Assembly (NCBI RefSeq): GCF_001192835.1
Contig: NZ_DF968182.1
Coordinates: 1,490,968-1,554,967 of the forward strand
Reading direction: 5' to 3'
DNA length: 64,000 nt
Origin: Lentimicrobium saccharophilum
Lineage (GTDB): Bacteria; Bacteroidota; Bacteroidia; Bacteroidales; Lentimicrobiaceae
The position numbers and the translations under genes are program-made. The notes below the pieces were generated by a model. It ran no database searches and had not been told where the DNA came from. It saw nothing but the letters and a program-made list of their open reading frames with translations. Below are positions 8,261-16,861 of this stretch, piece by piece (the stretch's first letter is position 1; every line of letters starts with the position of its first letter).

Positions 8261-9504
8261 GCCAGTTGTATTTGCTGCTGCAATTTACGCTCTTTTGCGG
8301 CAAGTGCGTTGCGGATGGCATCCAGTTCCTGTACCGTGCATTCGTCAAACCGCCGCAACACGGGCAAGCCGGTTCTTTCGGCATCGGTAAATACCTCTGA
8401 TGCAAGCAGCGCGGATAACTTCTCTTCGTCCGTAAGGGGATAGTTTTCATTGTCAGCCTTCAGGAACTGCAGTATCCGCAGGCCGTCGAGCCGCTGCATA
8501 CAGGCCCTGGTAAAGGCTTCCGCCGAAGTCGAGTTGGCGCGTAAGGGTTCCCGGAAAGAGCCGCCATCGCTCAGCTGCAAAAGAAAATCATCCAGGGGAA
8601 CCGGTAAATCACGCTTATAAAGCTCCGGAAACAGTGCATAAGTGGCGGCAATCCTGCCGAAACTCTCCATGGCGTAAACCGGATAGCTGTCCCAACGGCC
8701 CTCCCTGCCGCGGATCATGGCGGGACCGGTGCCAAAATAAACCCTGTCGGAGAAGCGGGCCGCAGGGTAAATTTCCACTTCACTGCCGATAATCACCGGA
8801 CCGGCCTTGCGGAGTTTCTGGATAAAATAGAAGTCCTCCCCGCTCATTTTGGGCGTGAGTCCGCCCACCTTCCGGTAAACGGCCGCCGTGCAGGCCATGC
8901 CCGATCCTATGGCCGAAAAACAATAGGGATTCCGGATGATCATCATATTGATGGCATAATTCCGCATATAAAGCTCGTAGCGCAATATGCAGCGGTCGGC
9001 GGTTTCATCGCCGGTAAGCCGGTGATAATAGGGGGCCGAAAACCCCATGGCTCCGGGATGACGTCGCAGCGCCTGCACCACCGAAGCGAAATAGCCCGGC
9101 AGGTATCGGGTATCGGCGTCCATACTCAGGATCACATCCCCATCCCCGGCCATCCCGGCAGCGGCATCCATGGCCGTTTTCCTGGCCCAGCCCACCCCGT
9201 GTCGGCGACCGATCCACCCCTTGCCCCGGCTGCTGCGATCGATCACCATGATGCGCGCATCCCCCAGGCCAGCCAGATATTCCATGGTGAGGGCGTTATC
9301 GCGGCAGACGGCGGCCTTATCTTCCAGTTCGTGCCAATGTTCAGGCTGATTGACACACACCAGCAGCATCCAGTCCGGATAATCCTGCGCCCGGATATCA
9401 GCGATCAGCTGCCGGATATTCTCCGATTCGTTCAGCACCGGCAGGGTGGCGTAAACTTTCGGCCGGGGTTGCTTGTTAGTATAAACAGATGTCGTTTTTT
9501 GCAT
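8257..9504 (-). CDS. Family 2-type glycosyltransferase
   Basis: 415 residues from the ATG at 9504. A GT-A fold start LPVLNESENI (21-30) binds the nucleotide, and DAD at 129-131 (LSMDADTRYLPG) is the metal/sugar-nucleotide motif. SGEDFYFIQKL matches the acceptor-side ED motif of GT2 enzymes. The acceptor is unknown. No membrane helix is evident, so it is probably cytosolic or peripheral. The open frame continues far upstream antisense to the hydroxylase gene, but the promoter-like box at 9536-9543 and family alignment place the start here. It is coupled to miaA by a 4-base overlap, an unusual pairing. Confidence 0.8.
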   Translation of the reverse strand: MQKTTSVYTNKQPRPKVYATLPVLNESENIRQLIADIRAQDYPDWMLLVCVNQPEHWHELEDKAAVCRDNALTMEYLAGLGDARIMVIDRSSRGKGWIGRRHGVGWARKTAMDAAAGMAGDGDVILSMDADTRYLPGYFASVVQALRRHPGAMGFSAPYYHRLTGDETADRCILRYELYMRNYAINMMIIRNPYCFSAIGSGMACTAAVYRKVGGLTPKMSGEDFYFIQKLRKAGPVIIGSEVEIYPAARFSDRVYFGTGPAMIRGREGRWDSYPVYAMESFGRIAATYALFPELYKRDLPVPLDDFLLQLSDGGSFREPLRANSTSAEAFTRACMQRLDGLRILQFLKADNENYPLTDEEKLSALLASEVFTDAERTGLPVLRRFDECTVQELDAIRNALAAKERKLQQQIQLA

Positions 9505-9535
9505 ATTTCCGGTCACGGCAGGGATCTGAAAATTG

Positions 9536-9543
9536 CAAAAGTA
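9536..9543 (-). promoter_or_regulatory. -7 box candidate for the glycosyltransferase-miaA pair
   Basis: On the minus strand TACTTTTG matches TAnnTTTG and lies 31 bases before the glycosyltransferase ATG. No clear TTG at -33. It lies in the 51-base space between the divergent glycosyltransferase and hydroxylase genes. Confidence 0.45.
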
Positions 9544-9555
9544 AAGAACCTTTCT

Positions 9556-11283
9556 ATGGAATTGAATGAAGTACTGGAGAAACTGCCCCGCCACCTGCTG
9601 GGCCTGGTGATTGATCAGCCTTATCATTCCTATACCGCGCAGGATCACGCGGTGTGGCGCTACGTGATGCGGCAGAACGTGCGTTTCCTGAGCCGGCACG
9701 CGCATGGCTCTTACACCGAAGGCCTCCGGAAAACCGGGATCAGCATCGACACCATCCCCCATATGTACGGCATGAACCGCATCCTGAAGGAGATCGGCTG
9801 GGCGGCCGTGGCGGTCGACGGATTTATCCCTCCGGCGGCGTTTATGGAATTCCAGGCTTACAATGTGCTGGTGATCGCCGCCGATATACGCCCCTCCGAC
9901 CAGATCGCCTACACCCCGGCGCCCGATATCATCCACGAAGCGGCCGGCCATGCCCCCATCATCGCCGACCCCGAATATGCCGCATACCTCCGGTTTTTCG
10001 GAGAGATCGGCGCCAAAGCCTTCTCCTCGGCCCGCGATTATGAATTGTACGAAGCCATCCGCCACCTTTCCATCCTGAAAGCGGATCCCTATACCCCTGC
10101 CCGAAAAATTGAACAGGCGGAAGCCCGCCTGGCCCTGCTCGAACAAAATATGGGCGAACCCAGCGAGATGGCGCTGATCCGCAACCTGCACTGGTGGACC
10201 GTGGAGTACGGGCTGATCGGCGATACGGAAAACTTTAAGATTTACGGGGCAGGGCTGCTCTCTTCCATTGGCGAAAGCATGAACTGCCTGAAACCCCGGG
10301 TGAAGAAACTCCCCTATTCCATTGATGCCGCCGGTATCAGCTTCGACATCACCACCCAGCAGCCACAGTTGTTTGTCACCCCTGATTTTAACCACCTGAA
10401 CACCGTGCTCAATCAGTTTGCCGACGGCATGGCCCTGCGCAGGGGCGGCGCCTATGCGCTCACCAAAGCGGAAGCCTCGGGGAATACCGCCACCGTGGAG
10501 CTCAGCTCCGGCCTGCAGATCAGCGGCACCTTCAGCGGCTCCGTTATCCGCGACAACGAAGTTATATACCTGAAAACAACAGGGCCGACAAGCCTCTGCC
10601 ATCAGAATAAAGAATTTGAGGGGCAGGGTAAAGCCAGCCACCCCCACGGCTTTGGCAGCCCGGCAGGCAGGCTTGCCGGCGGACTGAAACCCGAAACCAT
10701 GGACGAAGGGGCGCTGGCCGACGCCGGCATTATCCCCGGCAAACGGGTAAGCCTTACATTTGAAAGCGGCGTAAAGGCGGAAGGCATGCTTGAATATATC
10801 ATCAGGCGGAACGGGCGCACCCTGATCCTGGGCTTCTCCGGCTGCACCGTTACCCTCGGACAGGAAACCCTGTTCAGGCCGGAATGGGGCATGTATGATA
10901 TGGCCGTGGGTGAATCCGTTACCTCGGCCTGGCCCGGACCGGCCGATCCGGAAGCTTTCGGCTACCTGTTTGAAGCCCCGGCCGAACGCACCCATAAAAT
11001 TGAACATACCCCCGAAGCCCTGGCCCTGCACCGGCTCTACCAGCAGGTAAGGGACAAGCGCGAAAACAAGGCTTTGACTTTCGATGCCGCAGCCCTGGCC
11101 GGGGAGCTGCTCAACCGTTACCCCGGCGAATGGCTGCTGATGACCGAACTGCTGGAACTGCTGAGCGAAACCGCCTCCGAACCGGAAGTGCAGCTGCAAC
11201 TCCGCCACCACCTGCGCACCCTGGCGGATAAGGATGAAGAACTTGCCCGTCTGACCGGGGATGCTGCCCTGCTTATGCAGTAG
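9556..11283 (+). CDS. phhA: Aromatic amino acid (phenylalanine-4-type) hydroxylase, long form
   Basis: 575 residues from the ATG at 9556. Biopterin-dependent non-haem iron hydroxylases convert phenylalanine to tyrosine. The iron ligands are visible: H127 and H132 in PDIIHEAAGHAP, and E217 in WWTVEYGLIGD. AYTPAPD and ESMNCLKPRV also fit the catalytic core, which takes up about residues 60-300. The remaining 270 residues or so form a C-terminal extension I cannot name; ordinary bacterial enzymes are about 260-300 residues. In context it would feed the tyrosine-degradation genes at 31.5-36.2 kb. Specificity for Phe over Tyr or Trp is not proven by sequence. Base composition is GC-rich compared with the region after 12.06 kb. 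Confidence 0.9.
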   Translation: MELNEVLEKLPRHLLGLVIDQPYHSYTAQDHAVWRYVMRQNVRFLSRHAHGSYTEGLRKTGISIDTIPHMYGMNRILKEIGWAAVAVDGFIPPAAFMEFQAYNVLVIAADIRPSDQIAYTPAPDIIHEAAGHAPIIADPEYAAYLRFFGEIGAKAFSSARDYELYEAIRHLSILKADPYTPARKIEQAEARLALLEQNMGEPSEMALIRNLHWWTVEYGLIGDTENFKIYGAGLLSSIGESMNCLKPRVKKLPYSIDAAGISFDITTQQPQLFVTPDFNHLNTVLNQFADGMALRRGGAYALTKAEASGNTATVELSSGLQISGTFSGSVIRDNEVIYLKTTGPTSLCHQNKEFEGQGKASHPHGFGSPAGRLAGGLKPETMDEGALADAGIIPGKRVSLTFESGVKAEGMLEYIIRRNGRTLILGFSGCTVTLGQETLFRPEWGMYDMAVGESVTSAWPGPADPEAFGYLFEAPAERTHKIEHTPEALALHRLYQQVRDKRENKALTFDAAALAGELLNRYPGEWLLMTELLELLSETASEPEVQLQLRHHLRTLADKDEELARLTGDAALLMQ

Positions 11284-11340
11284 TGCAGCGGATTCCCGTG
11301 AAATGTAAGTTTACAACCTTTACAACTGCTCCGTTTTACT

Positions 11341-11348
11341 TAATTTTG
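11341..11348 (+). promoter_or_regulatory. -7 box candidate for the TrpF-like gene
   Basis: TAATTTTG matches TAnnTTTG, 55 bases before the ATG at 11404. No TTG lies at the -33 distance. Confidence 0.4.
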
Positions 11349-11403
11349 GGCCTGCTTCCCTGAACCCGCGGAAGCAAACTTATGTACTTATCATTGAGCA
11401 GGT

Positions 11404-12057
11404 ATGACAAGGCCAAGGGTAAAAGTCTGCTGCATCGGCAGCATTGAAGAGGCGAAAGCAGCCATGGATGCGGGGGCTTCCGCATTGGGTCTGGTGGGAC
11501 AGATGCCCAGCGGACCGGGGGTGATCGGCGATGAACTGATCCACCGCATTGCCGGCGCGGTGCCGCCGCCGGTCTCCACCTTTCTGCTGACCAGTGAAAC
11601 CAGTGCCACGGATATTATCAGGCATTACAAAAAAGTTTACACCTCCGTTATTCAGCTGGTTGACAAACCGGAAGCAGGCGCTTACGAGGCGCTTCGCCGC
11701 GAACTGCCCTATGTAAAGCTGGTGCAGGTGATCCATGTAAGCGACCACAACTCACTAAACGAGGCCACAGAAGCTGCCGCTTTTGTGGATGCCCTGCTGC
11801 TCGACAGCGGCAATCCCGGCCTGCCGGTAAAGGTGCTGGGCGGCACCGGCCGCACCCACAACTGGGAGATCAGCCGCGAAATCACCCGCTCGGTCACCGT
11901 ACCCGTTTTTCTGGCCGGCGGACTCCACAGCGGCAATGTAAAACAGGCCATAGAAGCGGTGCAGCCCTACGGCCTCGACCTCTGCAGCGGGGTAAGGACC
12001 AACGGGAAACTGGATGCCGTAAAGCTAAAGGCGTTTTTTGAGGCCATTGACATCTAA
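11404..12057 (+). CDS. Phosphoribosylanthranilate isomerase-like protein (orphan TrpF paralogue)
   Basis: 217 residues, a TIM barrel of TrpF type. The start VKVCCIGS matches the family KICGIT block, so Cys9 is the candidate general base, and D134 in ALLLDSG the candidate general acid. GGTGRTHNW, PVFLAGGL and LDLCSGVR match the phosphate-binding C-terminal loops. The second Cys in place of Gly after the catalytic Cys, and QMPSGPG where TrpF usually has FxxxSPR, are atypical. No other trp genes are near; it follows the aromatic hydroxylase gene on the same strand. It may be a diverged paralogue with another substrate. Its last 30 codons are duplicated at 20.17 kb. Confidence 0.75.
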   Translation: MTRPRVKVCCIGSIEEAKAAMDAGASALGLVGQMPSGPGVIGDELIHRIAGAVPPPVSTFLLTSETSATDIIRHYKKVYTSVIQLVDKPEAGAYEALRRELPYVKLVQVIHVSDHNSLNEATEAAAFVDALLLDSGNPGLPVKVLGGTGRTHNWEISREITRSVTVPVFLAGGLHSGNVKQAIEAVQPYGLDLCSGVRTNGKLDAVKLKAFFEAIDI

Positions 12058-12059
12058 AC
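11970..12059 (+). repeat. 3' end of TrpF-like gene, duplicated (copy 1)
   Basis: The last 86 bases of the gene plus the bases after its stop recur at 20168-20257, a constant offset of 8198, with 8 differences in 90 positions. Most differences inside codons are synonymous or conservative. Confidence 0.9.
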
Positions 12060-12352
12060 AGCTAACAATACCATTGCCCGGTGCAGGATTCCGAAAAATT
12101 TCCTGACGGCCACACCAGAGCCCGGGATGGAATGCTTAAACGGCAGTGCAAAAAATATTCAAAATTCCATTGAATATTCTTGACATATGGGTTTCCTTTG
12201 TAACTTTCGGGGGTAATAAGCACCCTGCAATATAGATAAAGATATGGAAATGGAAGCGGGGGCAAATGATTGTAATTGCGTGTAATTAATTAAATGACTA
12301 GTTTGTGGAGGATATTTTCGAGTTATGGCACATTATAGAAAGACAGAGCTAA
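12058..12352 (+). other. Spacer carrying promoter-micro-ORF-boundary module, copy 1
   Basis: After the TrpF-like stop comes about 90 bases of unremarkable sequence. Next is a promoter-like pair, TTG (12180-12182), 18 bases, TAACTTTC (12201-12208), then a 35-base leader, a 13-codon micro-ORF (12244-12285), a TAATTAATTAAATGAC stretch, and the boundary GTTATGGC (12322-12329) 23 bases before the next gene. The same order is found at 20.38-20.51 kb and 21.95-23.41 kb. The sequence turns AT-rich here. Confidence 0.7.
12244..12285 (+). CDS. Micro-ORF copy 1, MEMEAGANDCNCV
   Basis: 13 codons. It shares M-x-A-G-A-x-D-C with the micro-ORFs at 20439 and 22022. Codons for the shared A, G and D differ mainly at third positions, suggesting selection on the peptide. 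It lies 35 bases after a near-consensus promoter box. It could be a leader peptide or the remnant start of a lost gene. Translation is inferred. Confidence 0.45.
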   Translation: MEMEAGANDCNCV

Positions 12353-13534
12353 ATGACAAACATTCGATTTAGAAAAGAAAAAATATCAATTCAGAATATC
12401 GGTCGACAGAGATTTTGGACTGGAATTGTTGCAGGACTGATTTCAGCAATTTCAATTTCATTGTTTTTCAATCATTCAAGAGAAACGCTTAGACTATTGA
12501 CAAGTATGTCCGCGGACTTGCTGATTTTAAAAGAAAATGAACTTCTATTTTTTAACTATTTCTTCTCTTTCCTTTCAACTGTGCTGGGACTTTCAATCAC
12601 AATTTGGATTTGGATGCTGAACAAGAACCATAATCGGAGAAAAGACAGAATTTATAAACAGCTTTCAATTACCAATGCACTTTTAATTTTTTGGGTCATT
12701 CTGATGATAATATCGCGGTTTGGCTCAATCCTACCAATTGTATTATTCGGAACCCCCGGTTTCGACAATCATTTACACCTTTATGAAGAATACTGGATAC
12801 TTTTCGTGTTAATGCCAATTGTGGTATTTATGCAAAGTTGGTTTACTGTTAAACTTGTTTACCAAGCAGGAAGATGGATTTTTCTATCGTTCCTTTTTTG
12901 CATACTGACAGCATTTACACTTCAATTAACAACTACAGTTAATCAAGAAAAACTCAATTCAGCATACCACCAAAGATTTGAAAAAGACTACAACTATATT
13001 GACCAAGAAATAAGAATTGCTAAGGTAAAATATGGGGTAGACTTTGATGAACAGACCATTGAGATTTTGAAAAAACAGATTACTGAAAGTTCTGTGGAAC
13101 AAATTGCAATGGTAAAAAAAGCATTTTCAAGTGACAGACCTGTCTCAATGGACACAATAATCCTTCAAAAGATAATTGTCAGAAACTTTAAAGAAGGCGG
13201 TTGGTATTATTACAGAAGGAACTCAATAGAAAATTGGCGATATGCACTTCCTAACGATATTTTGAAGCAACTTGACTATTTTGAAAGAAGCTCAAACGAG
13301 ACAAAAGAACTTTTCGAGATTTTAAGAGAAATGATTGAATTAGTGAATACACCAGAAATACATTGGGATAAATATCAAAATTTCACACAAACGGAAAGAC
13401 GTAGAAGTTTGGGAGCAAGATATAATATTCCTGACACATTAATTGAACAGTTGATAGAAGTTCGGACAAGACTATTAGAAGACGACCGATATTCTGACTT
13501 TTCAAAGGATTTAAAAGTGATAAAAGACAGATAA
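12353..13534 (+). CDS. Membrane protein of unknown function
   Basis: 393 residues. About five membrane helices occupy the N-terminal half (near 23-42, 67-90, 105-128, 150-170 and 175-195), followed by a charged, mostly helical soluble domain of about 195 residues. No family recognised. Codon use is strongly AT-rich, unlike the GC-rich TrpF-like gene before it, suggesting recent acquisition. The ATG lies 23 bases after the GTTATGGC boundary, and the exact complement GCCATAAC occurs 15 bases after the stop, so the gene looks like a single cassette. A stand-alone membrane protein or a defence or stress sensor are both possible; nothing in the sequence decides. Confidence 0.7.
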   Translation: MTNIRFRKEKISIQNIGRQRFWTGIVAGLISAISISLFFNHSRETLRLLTSMSADLLILKENELLFFNYFFSFLSTVLGLSITIWIWMLNKNHNRRKDRIYKQLSITNALLIFWVILMIISRFGSILPIVLFGTPGFDNHLHLYEEYWILFVLMPIVVFMQSWFTVKLVYQAGRWIFLSFLFCILTAFTLQLTTTVNQEKLNSAYHQRFEKDYNYIDQEIRIAKVKYGVDFDEQTIEILKKQITESSVEQIAMVKKAFSSDRPVSMDTIILQKIIVRNFKEGGWYYYRRNSIENWRYALPNDILKQLDYFERSSNETKELFEILREMIELVNTPEIHWDKYQNFTQTERRRSLGARYNIPDTLIEQLIEVRTRLLEDDRYSDFSKDLKVIKDR

Positions 13535-13549
13535 TGAAAAGAATAACGT

Positions 13550-13682
13550 GCCATAACAGCACTTACCCAAAAGTTGCGGTTCAATGGTTAAATCAAGCTT
13601 TGGGCTTCTATAAAAGTTTATGCCTGGTTGACTGTGAAGTGCTCTGTAATCCCCAACGATTTCATACCTCCCCCCGTTATGC
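13550..13682 (+). other. attC-like nested palindrome after the first accessory gene
   Basis: GCCATAAC (13550-13557) pairs with GTTATGC (13676-13682) at the outer ends, and exactly with GTTATGGC (12322-12329) at the 5' side of the gene. Inside, AGCACTT (13558-13564) pairs with AAGTGCT (13637-13643), and CCCAAA (13567-13572, within one base) with TTTGGG (13599-13604). Outer complementary RYYYAAC/GTTRRRY-like ends with inner arms resemble an integron attC site of about 133 bases. The ends are not canonical and no integrase is in view. Confidence 0.4.
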
Positions 13683-13725
13683 TCCATACTCAAAGTCCAG
13701 AATGATTCAATACTCTGATATTATA

Positions 13726-14571
13726 TTATAAGTTTCGATAGTGTAAGGGTGTATATCCTGTAACTTCTTTGAATGTTTTATTAAAATAGGATATGTTTCC
13801 AAAGCCAGATTCAAAACAAATTTCATTTATTGGTTTTGCCGTGTTCCGAAGCAATTGACAAGCCTGGTTAATTCTGAGTTCTCTTACGCTTTCTAAAAGT
13901 GTTTTTCTCGTTACATTTTTGAAATACCGGCAAAAAGCATTGGGAGACATATTGGCAATTCCTGCTACTGTTTTCAGAGAAATATCATGCTGATAATTTT
14001 GAATCAGGTAGCTGAAAACATTCTGAAAGCGCTCTTTATCAGCTGATAATTTATTGTGCCACGTGAGTGGTTGATCAATAAGTTTTGTTTCTTCTGAATT
14101 TGAAATCAGGTCAAGAATTTCAATCAAAATCAGTATTCTGTGCAATTTATCGGCGGTTAAGCATTGATTTATTTTTGAGATTATTTTAGGCTTTGTTTCA
14201 CCCTGAATAATAATGCCGGCTTCCGATTTTAATATTAATTCCTGAATTTTCTTTAGTTCAGGCAACATCAGGAAGGCATCGCCTGCAAAATTGGAGCGAA
14301 ACTGAATGACTACTGCTTGTGCATTATCAGTCGATGATTCATTCATGCTTTGCCAACAGTGAGGAATATTTGCACCCAACAAAACCAAATCGCCGGGTTC
14401 ATAATCAGAAATATTAATACCCACAAACCGTTTTCCCGAACTATTTCGAATCCAAGTGAGCTCTATTTCCGGATGGAAGTGATAAGGCCCATCAAAGCGG
14501 TTTAAATTTAATTCGACAACTGAAAAAGAGTTTTCAATCCCTGTTGTTATTTGTTCAAATGATGGTTTCAT
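13726..14571 (-). CDS. AraC-family transcriptional regulator
   Basis: 281 residues. An N-terminal cupin-like sensor domain (YHFHPEIELTWI near 30, YEPGDLVLLGANIPHCW near 58-75) is followed by the double helix-turn-helix DNA-binding domain over the last 100 residues. The end shows the family signature: CFESGFGNISYFNKTFKEV and GYTPLHYR. Cupin AraC proteins usually sense a sugar. It is divergent from the GH92-GH127 pair, with an inverted repeat between, so it probably controls them. AT-rich like its neighbours. Confidence 0.9.
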   Translation of the reverse strand: MKPSFEQITTGIENSFSVVELNLNRFDGPYHFHPEIELTWIRNSSGKRFVGINISDYEPGDLVLLGANIPHCWQSMNESSTDNAQAVVIQFRSNFAGDAFLMLPELKKIQELILKSEAGIIIQGETKPKIISKINQCLTADKLHRILILIEILDLISNSEETKLIDQPLTWHNKLSADKERFQNVFSYLIQNYQHDISLKTVAGIANMSPNAFCRYFKNVTRKTLLESVRELRINQACQLLRNTAKPINEICFESGFGNISYFNKTFKEVTGYTPLHYRNL

Positions 14572-14651
14572 TTTGCCATAATTAACAATATAGCTTTAGT
14601 ATTCTTAATTAATTGGTAATATTACACAATTTTCTGCTAATTTAGACAATG

Positions 14652-14680
14652 ACAAACTTTTCAGAGTTCCTGAAATTTGT
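14652..14680. promoter_or_regulatory. Inverted repeat, candidate AraC-type operator
   Basis: ACAAACTTTTCAG, a 5-base spacer, and CTGAAATTTGT form an imperfect inverted repeat between the divergent AraC and GH92 genes, 21 bases before the GH92 ATG. A TAATTTAG box (7 of 8 to TAnnTTTG) lies just upstream of it, so a protein bound here would sit at or just after the GH92 start of transcription. AraC proteins more often use direct repeats, so this is tentative. Confidence 0.35.
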
Positions 14681-14701
14681 TTTCAATAATTCATCCGCGT
14701 A

Positions 14702-16861
14702 ATGAAGAAATATCTCATTATTTTATTTTCGGCTTTTTCTTTATTGATAAATGCACAAAGCAATTCCCGGTATGTAAATGTTTTCATAGGAACTGACGGA
14801 ACAGGACACACTTTTCCGGGACCTTCCATGCCATTTGGTATGGTGCAACCCGGACCCGACAACCGGGATTTTGGCTGGAATTATACCAGCGGTTATCAGT
14901 TTAAAGATACTGTATTGATGGGGTTTTCACAAACCCGGTTTAATGGAACAGGAATAAACGAAATGGGGGATGTTCTGCTACTTCCTATCAATCCGAAAAA
15001 AGAAAAATTAAAAAATTCCTACTTTAAAAACACAGAAACCGGGAAAGTAGGATACTATTCTTTAGTCAAGAAAGACGATGTAAAAGTTGAACTCACCTGT
15101 TCGGAAAGAGTGGCTTTTCATCAATATACTTTTCCCGGTAATGAAGCTCAGGTTTTGGTGGATTTGCAGCACGGTTTGCGTTTTGTTTTTGATGAAATTA
15201 ATCAAAAAGCATTGGTCGTTGAAAGCGATGTAAATGTTGAAAATAACAATACCATTTCAGGATATTGCTCCACTCAAAATTGGGTGAATAGAAAATACTT
15301 TTTTACAATAACTTTTGACCAATCTTTTGTAAAATCAACGCTTCTTGCCAATAAAGAAAACGAAAAAGCCCCGACATACCTGCTTAATTTTTTACTTGCA
15401 AAGAATAGACGTTTAAAGGTTAAAATTGCATTGTCTTCTGTTTCAATAGATGGTGCAAAACTGAATATGCAAAGCGAAATTCCGCATTGGGATTTTGAGA
15501 AATTGTGTCAAGACAATCTTAAAGCCTGGGAAGAATATTTGAGCAGAATCAGCATTGAAGCACCAAAGAAACAAAAAGAAATATTCTATACTTCAATGTA
15601 TCATTTATTTTTACAACCCTCCAATATTGCCGATGTTGACGGGAAATACCGTGGTGTTGACGATAAAATTGCTATAGCGCCCAACAAAGAATACTATTCA
15701 ACGCTTTCTATCTGGGACATATATCGTGGTGCGTTTCCTCTCCTGCAAATTTTAGCTCCGGAGAAAATTAATGGTATTGTTCAAACGATGCTTATCCATC
15801 ACAAAGCCAAAGGTTTTTTGCCGATTTGGACAGCATGGGGTCAGGACAATTATTGTATGATTGGCAATCATTCCATTCCAATGATATTGTCTGCTTATCA
15901 AAATGGGTTTAAATGTTTTGATGCCAGTGAAGCATTAAATGCAATGGTAGAAACTTCAACCATTTCGCATATTAATTCCGATTGGGAGTTGTATAATCAA
16001 TATGGTTATTATCCTTTCGATAAATTGGATAACGAAGCTGTTTCCAGAACATTGGAAAGTGGTTATGATGATTGGTGTGTTGCTGAAATGGCAAAAAAAT
16101 TAAACCAAACCGATGTACTGAATACTTTCAAAAAAAGAGCCAAGTATTACCAAAATATTTATGATAAAGAAACTTCATTTTTCAGAGGAAAAGACAGCAA
16201 AGGAAATTGGCGAAAACCTTTCAACCCATTAATGGCAACCTCTCCAATGAACAACCCCGGTGATTACACAGAAGCCAATGCTTGGCAATATTTTTGGACA
16301 CCAACCCAATATGATATTGAAGGAATAACAGAGCTTTTGGGTGGGACAGAAAATTTTACCAAAAAATTGAATGCGTTTTTTACCACTGAAGCCATAAATC
16401 CTGATAAGTTTTTGGGGCAGGAAGCCATGATTGGGCAATATGCCCATGGCAACGAACCAAGCCATCACATTATCTATTTATATGCTTACAGCAACGAACC
16501 CACATCCGGACAAAAATATATTCATCAAGTAATCAATGAATTTCATAACAATACTCCTGATGGTATGATTGGCAATGATGATTGCGGCCAAATGAGCGCC
16601 TGGTATATACTTTCAACACTGGGATTTTATCCCATCAATCCTGCAAATGGCGAGTTTGTTCTGGGGAGCCCACAATTGAAAAAAGCCACCATTCATCTAC
16701 CTCAAAACAAAAGATTTACCATTGAAGCCAAAGACTTTTCTGAACAAGCCATTTTTAATGAAGCTCGTTTTTTGAATGGAAATATAATCAATGATCCATT
16801 TATAACTTACCAAGATATTATGAATGGTGGCAACATAACCTTCAAAATGACAACCAAATGA
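14702..16861 (+). CDS. GH92 family glycosidase (alpha-mannosidase type)
   Basis: 719 residues. Signal peptide MKKYLIILFSAFSLLINAQ, so exported. Family GH92 enzymes are calcium-dependent exo-acting alpha-mannosidases. The visible signatures are NVFIGTDGTGHTFPGPSMPF near the N-terminus (beta-sandwich domain), SIWDIYRGAFPLL, HGNEPSHH (about 582-589) and NDDCGQMSAWY (about 625), which carry the substrate-binding and catalytic acidic residues of the (alpha/alpha)6 domain. The C-terminus is complete. The stop overlaps the GH127 start in ATGA, so the two are translationally coupled and probably act on the same glycan. No SusC/SusD pair accompanies them. Confidence 0.93.
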   Translation: MKKYLIILFSAFSLLINAQSNSRYVNVFIGTDGTGHTFPGPSMPFGMVQPGPDNRDFGWNYTSGYQFKDTVLMGFSQTRFNGTGINEMGDVLLLPINPKKEKLKNSYFKNTETGKVGYYSLVKKDDVKVELTCSERVAFHQYTFPGNEAQVLVDLQHGLRFVFDEINQKALVVESDVNVENNNTISGYCSTQNWVNRKYFFTITFDQSFVKSTLLANKENEKAPTYLLNFLLAKNRRLKVKIALSSVSIDGAKLNMQSEIPHWDFEKLCQDNLKAWEEYLSRISIEAPKKQKEIFYTSMYHLFLQPSNIADVDGKYRGVDDKIAIAPNKEYYSTLSIWDIYRGAFPLLQILAPEKINGIVQTMLIHHKAKGFLPIWTAWGQDNYCMIGNHSIPMILSAYQNGFKCFDASEALNAMVETSTISHINSDWELYNQYGYYPFDKLDNEAVSRTLESGYDDWCVAEMAKKLNQTDVLNTFKKRAKYYQNIYDKETSFFRGKDSKGNWRKPFNPLMATSPMNNPGDYTEANAWQYFWTPTQYDIEGITELLGGTENFTKKLNAFFTTEAINPDKFLGQEAMIGQYAHGNEPSHHIIYLYAYSNEPTSGQKYIHQVINEFHNNTPDGMIGNDDCGQMSAWYILSTLGFYPINPANGEFVLGSPQLKKATIHLPQNKRFTIEAKDFSEQAIFNEARFLNGNIINDPFITYQDIMNGGNITFKMTTK

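Noticed and set aside
9022-9555. Upstream plus-strand extension of the hydroxylase frame
   Set aside because: It is antisense to the glycosyltransferase; homologous enzymes start near MELNEVLEKL, and the ATG at 9556 fits.
9505-11211. Long minus-strand frame extending the glycosyltransferase upstream by about 570 codons, antisense to the hydroxylase
   Set aside because: The antisense frame stays open because of GC-rich codon bias in the hydroxylase gene. Its translation is repetitive Gly/Phe/Ala with no family features, and the glycosyltransferase has a proper start at 9504 with a promoter-like box.
12353-13534. Defence-system effector or sensor
   Set aside because: The AT-rich membrane protein lies in an accessory block, but no nuclease, ATPase or known defence motif is visible in it or next to it.
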